Shown: one piece after another, positions 57,536 to 64,000 of the stretch
Numbering within the stretch: the first letter of the stretch is position 1
Layout of the letters: the number at the start of each line of letters is the position of its first letter
Assembly (NCBI GenBank): GCA_943789425.1
Contig: CALSUB010000009.1
Location: 1 to 64,000 of the forward strand
Source: an uncultured Luminiphilus sp.
GTDB taxonomy: Bacteria > Pseudomonadota > Gammaproteobacteria > Pseudomonadales > Halieaceae
DNA length: 64,000 bases
Direction of reading: 5' to 3'
Notes under the pieces: model-generated
Told to the model about the DNA's origin: nothing
Seen by the model: the letters and a program-made list of their open reading frames with translations, nothing else
The model's database searches: none
Program-made: the position numbers and the translations under genes

Positions 57536-57703
57536 CTATCGCTTTGCTTTAGCCTTAGGCTGTGCTTTGGCCTTGGCTTTGGTTTTTACAGCGGGCTTTT
57601 TGGCCACGGTTTTTTTGGCGGCCACTTTTTTAGTCGCAGCCTTTTTTGCGGTCGCCTTCTTAGGCGCCCCTTTTGCTTTTGCCTTTACCTTTGCTTCTGC
57701 CAT
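57536..57703 (-). CDS. Lys/Ala-rich histone-like protein
   Basis: The 55-aa polypeptide consists almost entirely of Lys, Ala, Pro and Thr in KAKAK, AAKK and TKKVAAKK repeats, as in the C-terminal arms of AlgP and of PhaF-type phasins. GAGGA precedes the ATG at 57703. It ends at TAG 57536, but in the next frame the text continues QSDSKKRARPAAV into the phasin. The two may be one protein cut by a frameshift: a basic DNA-binding arm plus a phasin domain. Confidence 0.55.
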   Translation of the reverse strand: MAEAKVKAKAKGAPKKATAKKAATKKVAAKKTVAKKPAVKTKAKAKAQPKAKAKR

Positions 57704-57861
57704 CACTTTTTCCTCTGGGTTGATGTCAACGAGGCTCAGTGTGGTCTTTAAAATTAGAATCTGCTCTCTAACGCGCTCGCCCAGAGTTGGTAATAATGCG
57801 CAGCCGGCTCGAGGGACGGCATGGGTAACCTAGATGACATCCGGAGGAACTCGCCTGTCGT

Positions 57862-57873
57862 ACAGTTTACTGT
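57862..57873. promoter_or_regulatory. 12-bp palindrome, possible operator of the RND pump
   Basis: ACAGT-TT-ACTGT is a perfect palindrome about 85 bases before the membrane fusion gene, in the 254-base gap that follows the basic protein. A TetR-type repressor could use such a site. Confidence 0.3.
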
Positions 57874-57957
57874 GACACGCTCAGCACGGACCGATCTGGC
57901 TGAAGGCTTGCAAACTGCTCATTCGCCCCCAATTTAAGTACTGAAGTGGGATATCGC

Positions 57958-59160
57958 ATGATGACCGATCACAGTATAAGCACCGCTCGCTTTGCTCGCC
58001 GCCGTTTGGCGGGCGCAGTGGCGTTTACGATCACCGGTTTGGTGGTCTGCTTTTGGGTGCTTGTGGGGAAACCCGAGGCTGAGTCATCTCAACAGGTTGA
58101 GCCACGCAGGCCGCTCGTCGATGTAATGATCGCTACCCCCGCCGAGCATGCTATTACGGTGCAGACTCAAGGCACGGTGGAGCCGGTGACTCGAGTCAGT
58201 TTGCTGGCGCAGGTCAGCGGTAAAGTGGAAGCGGTGAGCGAGACTTTTCTTGAGGGCAGGTTCTTCAAAAAAGGCGATACGTTGCTGCAATTAGAAACAG
58301 CAGACTATGACTTTGCTATCGCCCGAGCAGTGGCTCAGGAGGCGGCAGCGGCACAGCGGCTCGCGGAGGAGCGAGGACGAAATTTACAAGCCAAGCGAGA
58401 GTGGCGTGATCTGGGTTCGAACGAAGCTAACGATCTCTTTCTCAGAAAACCGCAGCTCTACGCTGCCGAGACGGCGCTTGAAGCTGCTAGAGCGGATGTG
58501 GAAGCGGCCAAATTAGCGCTGGCGCGAACCGCTCTCAAGGCACCTTTTGATGGACGATTAGAAAAAAAGTTGGTTGATGTCGGGCAATTTGTGGCACCTG
58601 GGGCCGCACTGGCCCAAGTTTACGCAACCGACCGAGTAGAGGTGCTCCTTCCGATCAGTGAGTCGCAACTGGCTTTGTTGGCCTTGCCCTTATTTGAGAC
58701 CAGCATCGATACGTATCCTGATGTGACGTTGACTGCTCGTTTTGGCGGGGAGCGCTGGCAATGGCAGGGCCAGATTACGCGAATGCAGGCGAGCATTGAC
58801 CGTGATAGTCGGGCTACCTTTGCCATCGCCGAGGTCAACGATCCGTTTAGTGAGGGGGTGGATGGTCGGCCGCCGCTGACACCCGGTTTGTTTGTGGAGG
58901 CGAGCATCCGAGGTAAGCCGATCCAGCAGTCTATTGAATTGCCCGCAACCGCGCTGCGCGGCGACAACACCGTGCTCCGCTTGGCAGCGGGGGACCGCCT
59001 TGAAAGACTGCCGGTTGAGTTATTGCGAAGAGCGCAGGAACGGGTTTGGGTGCGAGGCATTGCAGCAGGGGAGCGCATCGTACTAGAACAGAGCAGTTTG
59101 TTGTCCTCGGGCACTGCGGTCGCAGTGGCTAAGGTGCTCAGCGATGGCAGTGAACCATAG
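57958..59160 (+). CDS. RND efflux periplasmic adaptor (AcrA/MexE-like)
   Basis: The 400-aa protein has an N-terminal signal anchor (about 20-40), a lipoyl half (VEPVTRVSLLAQVSGKVEAV), a coiled-coil hairpin (about 110-165) and the second lipoyl half (ALKAPFDGRLEKKLVDVGQF), then beta-barrel and membrane-proximal domains. It links the inner-membrane pump to an outer-membrane channel. The pump gene starts at the last base of its stop codon. No TolC-like gene follows. Confidence 0.92.
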   Translation: MMTDHSISTARFARRRLAGAVAFTITGLVVCFWVLVGKPEAESSQQVEPRRPLVDVMIATPAEHAITVQTQGTVEPVTRVSLLAQVSGKVEAVSETFLEGRFFKKGDTLLQLETADYDFAIARAVAQEAAAAQRLAEERGRNLQAKREWRDLGSNEANDLFLRKPQLYAAETALEAARADVEAAKLALARTALKAPFDGRLEKKLVDVGQFVAPGAALAQVYATDRVEVLLPISESQLALLALPLFETSIDTYPDVTLTARFGGERWQWQGQITRMQASIDRDSRATFAIAEVNDPFSEGVDGRPPLTPGLFVEASIRGKPIQQSIELPATALRGDNTVLRLAAGDRLERLPVELLRRAQERVWVRGIAAGERIVLEQSSLLSSGTAVAVAKVLSDGSEP

Positions 59161-62100
59161 TGTCAGCTGAAAAATCTGGCTTGCTAGGTTGGTTTATTGC
59201 CAACCCTATCGCAGCCAACCTATTCATGGTGGTGCTAGTGGTCGGCGGGCTTTACAACATTCCCGGTCTCGACAAGCAGTTTTTCCCCACTCCTGTGATT
59301 GACCGAGTGAGCATCGCCATGCCGTTTCCGGGCGCTAGCCCTAAGGAAGTCGAGGAGCAGATTTGCGTTCGCGTTGAGGAGGCTATTCACGATCTGGATG
59401 GGATCAAAGAGATTCGATCGACCGCTTTAGACGGCCTGGGTCAGGTGGTCGTCGAGGCGCTTCCGGGCTATCCGACGCAGCGATTGACCAACGAAATCAA
59501 AACTCGAATCGACGCGATTACGACCTTCCCCACCGATGCTGAGCGTCCTGTGGTCACTGAATTGGTGTATCGCCATTTGCTCGGTATTGTTGAGTTGGCG
59601 GGTGATTTAGACGAATGGGAGTTGAAAGAACTCGGGGAGTCGCTTCGCGATGACTTGGCTCGGCAACCTTGGATATCAGTGGTCGATTTGGTATCGCCGC
59701 GTCGGTACGAGGTGTCCGTTAATGTTTCTGAAGTTGATTTACGCCGCCATAAGCTGTCCTTCGACGACGTGGTTCGCGCCATTCAATCGGCCTCGCTGAA
59801 TTTGCCGGCGGGTGCCATCAAAGGAGGCGACGGTGACATTCGCGTGCAGACCCGGGGACAAGCCTACTACCGAGAGGACTTCGAAAAAATCGTGCTGATT
59901 ACTGCGCGAGATGGCACTCAGATATATCTCGGCGAGGTGGCGACAATCGAGGATGGGTTTGAGGATGTCGATACGGTCAGTCGTTTCGATGGTATGCCTG
60001 ATCATGGTTTGTACGCCTACGTGACGACAAACCCCGATGTTGTGCAGTCCTCCCGAGTCATTACTGAGTGGGTGGAAGCACAAACGCCAGACCTGCCTCA
60101 GGGCGCATCACTGTCATTTTGGCGCGACGCGGCGGTGCCGTTCAAAGATCGGGTTGAGACGCTGCTAAAGAACGGCTTGGGTGGATTGGCGTTGGTCTTC
60201 TTGGTGCTTGTCCTATTTTTGAGGCCAGTGGTCGCTGTCTGGGTCTCTGTCGGTATCGCAGTGGCTTTTCTCGGGACGTTTTTTTTACTGCCCTACACGG
60301 GAGTGGGTTTGAACATGATCTCCTTGTTCGCCTTCTTGCTGGTGCTCGGCATTGTTGTAGACGATGCCATTATCGTCGGAGAATCGATTCATACCGCGCA
60401 GTGCAAGGGCCTCGATAGCGGTACCGCGTCGTTGTGGGGTGTGCGAGAGGTGGTCAAACCCGTTCTGTTCGCCGTGATTAGCACGATGGTGTTTTTTGCG
60501 CCAATGATGTTTATGCCCGGCGAATGGGCGCATGCCGCGAAGGGCATCCCGATTGTCGTGTTACTGGCGCTGACCTTCTCCCTTGCTGAATGCCTGCTTA
60601 TTTTGCCCGCCCACTTATCAAAAATCGGACCTGAAAAGCCGGCCACGACGCCATTGCTCAAGCAGTTGACGTCGTGGCGGCACGCTTGCGCCGATTGGTT
60701 AATGTCAGTGGCGAAGCATCGTTATCGGCCATTATTGCGATGGGCCTTACAGCACCACTTTTTGGTGGCGGGCTTTTTTCTGGTGATGCTGAGCCTGAGC
60801 CTCGCGTTTTATGGCGGTGGGTGGCTGCGCTCGGCATTTTTCCCCCGGATCAACTCTGACTTCGTCGAAGCCCGCATTACCATGCCCGAAGGGGGCGCAT
60901 TCCTACAATCTGAGCAGGTGATGCAGCGGGTCGTTGACACTGCTGAGACGCTAAAAAGCGAGTGGAACCAACGGTCTGAGTACGACGGGGCACCTGCGAT
61001 CGGCAGTATTTTGGGCCGAGCACGGGATAACGAGGTCGAGGTTATTGTACAAACTCTGGGGCAAGGCGTGGACACGGAAGCCTTCGCTAAGGCTCTGCGG
61101 GGTGCCTCTGGCGCGTTGAGTGAGGCTAAGGAGATCAGGATGGATTACACCATTCGTGACCCAGGTAAGCCCATTAGATTGGTGTTGGCATCGCGCAACA
61201 TCGAAGATCTGGAAAGTTTGGCCGCTGATGTCAGGGGCGCTCTGCTGTCTTATCCCGGCGTCTTTGACGTCTCGGACAGTTTTGATAGCCCTCGTGATGA
61301 ACTGGTACTCGAACTCAAGCCAGCAGCTGAAACGCTGGGCATTGGGCTCGCCGATGTCGCGCGGCAGGTGCGACAGGCATTTTATGGCGCCGAGGCGCAA
61401 CGCATCCCTCGTGGTCGTGAGGATGTCAAAGTGATGGTGCGTTACCCCGAGAAGGAGCGGCTGGCGATTGCCAATTTGAATGATATGTACATTCGTGTTC
61501 CGGGGCGGGGGGAGGTGCCCTTTGAATCCGTCGCCAGCTATCGAGTGGAGGCGGGCTATCAAAAATTAGAGCGCCTTGACAGACTTCGGACACTTGAGAT
61601 TGATGCTGATGTTGAGACGAATGGCCCACCGCCTAGGGCCATTGTTGATGCAGTATTTCGAGATTATTTGCCCACCTGGCTGCAGCAATATCCTGATTTA
61701 TATGTGAATTTAGATGGTGAGCTGCAGGAAGAGATTGAATTTCGGGATGCCACCGTCAGGCTCATGACGCTCGCTATGATGATTATCTACGCGTTAATGG
61801 CCGTTGCATTTCGGTCCTATTGGCAACCGATGTTGATTCTCACAGCCGTCCCATTTGGCTTGATGGGCGCTATATTTGGGCACATGATCCTGGGTTGGCA
61901 GGTCAGCCTGTTTTCCATCATGGGCGTGACCGCTTGTGCTGGGGTTGTTGTCAACGACAACTTGGTTTTGATTGATCGCATCAATCGGCTCCGAGGGGAG
62001 GGACAAGAGGTGGTTAGTGCGTTGCTGCAGGCCGGTGAGGATCGTTTTCGCCCCATCATTTTGACGTCTTTGACGACCTTTGTGGGTCTGCTCCCGATCA

Positions 62101-62297
62101 TGTCAGAGACAAGCGTTCAGGCACAGTTTTTGATTCCCATGGTGACCTCATTGTCCTTCGGCGTGCTGTTCGCCACGGGTGTCACCCTAATACTCGTCCC
62201 TGCTCTGTACCTGATCGCGGAGGACCTGAGTGCATTCAAATCACGTTTCTTGGCCCGCTATCAGCGCCACCAAGGGGAGACCCCTAGCCCGTCTTAG
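59160..62297 (+). CDS. RND-family efflux pump (AcrB/MexF-like)
   Basis: The 1045-aa protein has the RND layout: a first helix (about 11-29), a periplasmic porter domain, a membrane block (about 335-500) with GIVVDDAIIVGESI carrying the proton-relay Asp pair in TM4, a second porter domain and a last membrane block (about 870-1030) with VAFRSYWQPMLIL and GVVVNDNLVLIDRINRLRG. The NDNLVLID variant suggests an HAE-type hydrophobe or multidrug pump, as opposed to the metal exporters. It ends near the convergent pckA. Confidence 0.93.
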   Translation: MSAEKSGLLGWFIANPIAANLFMVVLVVGGLYNIPGLDKQFFPTPVIDRVSIAMPFPGASPKEVEEQICVRVEEAIHDLDGIKEIRSTALDGLGQVVVEALPGYPTQRLTNEIKTRIDAITTFPTDAERPVVTELVYRHLLGIVELAGDLDEWELKELGESLRDDLARQPWISVVDLVSPRRYEVSVNVSEVDLRRHKLSFDDVVRAIQSASLNLPAGAIKGGDGDIRVQTRGQAYYREDFEKIVLITARDGTQIYLGEVATIEDGFEDVDTVSRFDGMPDHGLYAYVTTNPDVVQSSRVITEWVEAQTPDLPQGASLSFWRDAAVPFKDRVETLLKNGLGGLALVFLVLVLFLRPVVAVWVSVGIAVAFLGTFFLLPYTGVGLNMISLFAFLLVLGIVVDDAIIVGESIHTAQCKGLDSGTASLWGVREVVKPVLFAVISTMVFFAPMMFMPGEWAHAAKGIPIVVLLALTFSLAECLLILPAHLSKIGPEKPATTPLLKQLTSWRHACADWLMSVAKHRYRPLLRWALQHHFLVAGFFLVMLSLSLAFYGGGWLRSAFFPRINSDFVEARITMPEGGAFLQSEQVMQRVVDTAETLKSEWNQRSEYDGAPAIGSILGRARDNEVEVIVQTLGQGVDTEAFAKALRGASGALSEAKEIRMDYTIRDPGKPIRLVLASRNIEDLESLAADVRGALLSYPGVFDVSDSFDSPRDELVLELKPAAETLGIGLADVARQVRQAFYGAEAQRIPRGREDVKVMVRYPEKERLAIANLNDMYIRVPGRGEVPFESVASYRVEAGYQKLERLDRLRTLEIDADVETNGPPPRAIVDAVFRDYLPTWLQQYPDLYVNLDGELQEEIEFRDATVRLMTLAMMIIYALMAVAFRSYWQPMLILTAVPFGLMGAIFGHMILGWQVSLFSIMGVTACAGVVVNDNLVLIDRINRLRGEGQEVVSALLQAGEDRFRPIILTSLTTFVGLLPIMSETSVQAQFLIPMVTSLSFGVLFATGVTLILVPALYLIAEDLSAFKSRFLARYQRHQGETPSPS

Positions 62298-62305
62298 GCC
62301 AGAGA

Positions 62306-62324
62306 GGTGTCGCGTTGTGACACC
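62306..62324. terminator. weak hairpin between the RND pump and pckA
   Basis: GGTGTC/GACACC (6 bp, 7-base loop) lies between the convergent genes. No T tract follows on either side, so terminator function is doubtful. Confidence 0.25.
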
Positions 62325-62353
62325 GCTGGGTACCCCGGCGACTGATTATCCTG

Positions 62354-63916
62354 TCAGCGTGGCTGTGGTCCGGCGGCAATAATGGCCTCACTCACATCAA
62401 ACTTCTTAATATTCTCTGTAAAGAGCGTCGCCAATTCATGGGCCTGTTCTTCATAGGCGTCGTCGTTCCCCCAACCTGCTTTGGGATTCGTGAATTGTGG
62501 ATCAACGCCCTCAATGTGGGTGGGGTAATAGAGGTTGAGGCTCTCGATGTGCTGGGTCTCTGTGCCGATCAGTGAGCCTTCTTGAGCTGCTTTGACCACT
62601 GCGCGGGTAACGGGGATGGGAAAGCGTGCGCCGCTCCCGCCAGGTGCGCCAGAGCCTCCGGCCCATCCGGTATTGATCAAGTAAACCTGACTGCCAAAAT
62701 CTTCAATGCGCTTAATCAGTAGCTCAGCGTAGTCCCCTGCCGGTCTTGGCATGAAAGGTGCGCCAAAGCAGGTTGAAAACGTCGGGTTGATGCCGGCCTC
62801 AGCGCCCACTTCGGTAGAGCCCACTCGAGCCGTATAGCCGGACAGAAAATGAAAAGCGGCGGCCTCTTTGGATAAGATCGAAACGGGCGGTAACACACCA
62901 AATACGTCACAGGTAAGGAAGATGACGCAGCCGGGTTCTCCACCAGCATTACTGGATGAGCGTTTTTGAACATGCTCAAGGGGATAGCAGCAGCGGCCAT
63001 TTTCGGTCAGTTTGGTATCGCAGTAGTCGGCATGTCCTTGCTCGTCGAGTACCACGTTTTCGATGATCGCACCGGTTCGGATCGCGTCCCAAATAACGGG
63101 TTCATTTTTCTGGCTTAAATCAATGGTTTTTGCGTAACAACCGCCTTCAATGTTGAAGACTGATCCTTTAGACCAGCCATGCTCGTCATCACCGATGAGG
63201 TAACGACCGGGATCCGCAGACAGCGTCGTTTTGCCCGTACCGGAGAGGCCGAAAAACAAGGTGGTGTCGCCGGCCTCGCCAATATTGGCGGAACAGTGCA
63301 TCGGCATGACGTCCTTTTCTGGCAGTAAGAAATTCTGAACTGAGAACATCGCCTTTTTCATTTCTCCGGCATAACGCATGCCGGCGATTAAGACTTTACG
63401 TTGTCCGAAATGAATGATGACGGTGCCGTCAGAGTGCGTGCCGTCGCGCTCAGGGTCACAGACAAAGTCGGCAACATTGAGTATTTTCCATTCGGGTTTA
63501 TGCGATGGGTTGTAGGTTTCAGGCTGGATGAACATGTTGCGACCAAACAAGGATTGCCAAGCGGTGGCAGTAATCACTTTGACCGGGAGGTAGTGATCAC
63601 TGTGCGCTCCAACATGCATGTATTGCACCCAGGTCTCGGACTGACTGGCGTGGGATTTAACACGCTCCCAAAGCGCGTCAAAACGATCTGCGTCGAACGG
63701 TCGGTTCACGCCGCCCCAGTCGATCGCCTCCTCGCTGGAGGGCTCTTTAACGACAAAGCGATCTGCAGGCGATCGACCGGTGCGGGGTCCGGTTTCGATT
63801 CGCAACGCGCCGGTGTCAGATAAAATGCCCTCACCCCGCTCAAGTGCCATTTCAATGAGTGCGGCAGGCAATAGTTCGGTGTGAGTGTCAGGAGGTGTGG
63901 GGACTGCGTCGGTCAT
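62354..63916 (-). CDS. pckA: phosphoenolpyruvate carboxykinase (ATP)
   Basis: PckA converts oxaloacetate to PEP at the start of gluconeogenesis. The P-loop [13 protein letters not shown] and metal site [22 protein letters not shown] are intact, as are [25 protein letters not shown] and [10 protein letters not shown]. Its 520 aa are normal. It stands alone, convergent to the RND gene. Its promoter should be in or beyond 63917-64000, where I see no clear motif. Confidence 0.96.
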   Translation of the reverse strand: MTDAVPTPPDTHTELLPAALIEMALERGEGILSDTGALRIETGPRTGRSPADRFVVKEPSSEEAIDWGGVNRPFDADRFDALWERVKSHASQSETWVQYMHVGAHSDHYLPVKVITATAWQSLFGRNMFIQPETYNPSHKPEWKILNVADFVCDPERDGTHSDGTVIIHFGQRKVLIAGMRYAGEMKKAMFSVQNFLLPEKDVMPMHCSANIGEAGDTTLFFGLSGTGKTTLSADPGRYLIGDDEHGWSKGSVFNIEGGCYAKTIDLSQKNEPVIWDAIRTGAIIENVVLDEQGHADYCDTKLTENGRCCYPLEHVQKRSSSNAGGEPGCVIFLTCDVFGVLPPVSILSKEAAAFHFLSGYTARVGSTEVGAEAGINPTFSTCFGAPFMPRPAGDYAELLIKRIEDFGSQVYLINTGWAGGSGAPGGSGARFPIPVTRAVVKAAQEGSLIGTETQHIESLNLYYPTHIEGVDPQFTNPKAGWGNDDAYEEQAHELATLFTENIKKFDVSEAIIAAGPQPR

Positions 63917-64000
63917 TTTGGGTTCCGTGATGATTGCATAATGGCAATGGGTTTGTGTGAGTTGCTCGTCGTTTCGCTGTTGGTTTGTTCGTGGTTCATT

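Overview
The window reads as a gene-dense chromosomal segment of a marine-type gammaproteobacterium. The order of housekeeping blocks (trxA-rho-ubiD, argH next to hemCDXY, cyaY-lptM-lysA-dapF-DUF484) is gammaproteobacterial. A BLUF photoreceptor, a photolyase, a TorF-like porin, a phasin and several lipoprotein families (DUF3080, DUF3833, DUF4136) suggest an aerobic heterotroph of the Cellvibrionales/Halieaceae (OM60/NOR5) kind; that placement is inference from gene content. No insertion sequence, prophage or CRISPR array was seen.

Layout. 1-6 kb: a plus-strand operon of two medium-chain dehydrogenases, an MFS transporter and three vicinal-oxygen-chelate (VOC) genes, two with export signals; it looks like an uncharacterised catabolic or detoxification pathway. 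6-14 kb: a nucleotide-sugar epimerase, tRNA-Thr(CGT), a BLUF protein, a large secreted zinc metalloprotease, a DUF3833 lipoprotein and a cupin / DUF3302-like / HlyD operon. 14-28 kb, mostly minus strand: a fused PyrD-PyrK dihydroorotate dehydrogenase, SelO, an AsmA protein, a cho-photolyase repair pair, a GTP cyclohydrolase II, lipoproteins, GST, cytochrome c5, ComM and UbiK. 28-31.6 kb: a nitrogen block (TorF-like porin, glnK, amtB, second P-II gene) with a recognisable NtrC site and sigma-54 promoter. 31.6-42 kb: the dapF-lysA-lptM / cyaY block, argH, and hemCDXY. 42-54 kb: ubiD, rho, trxA, small genes, an FKBP isomerase, gshA, a PilU-like ATPase, a CoxE/MoxR pair and moaA. 54-64 kb: a DASS transporter, peroxiredoxin, TetR regulator, Lys/Ala-rich protein plus phasin, an RND efflux pair and pckA.

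A dominant property of the sequence is an excess of broken reading frames. About ten genes, including lysA and amtB, need 1-nt corrections, most of them surplus bases and about half lying in homopolymers. Since these genes are otherwise intact, I read most of the breaks as sequence errors rather than gene decay, and I annotate the genes across the breaks. Family names were assigned by reading the proteins, with no database search.
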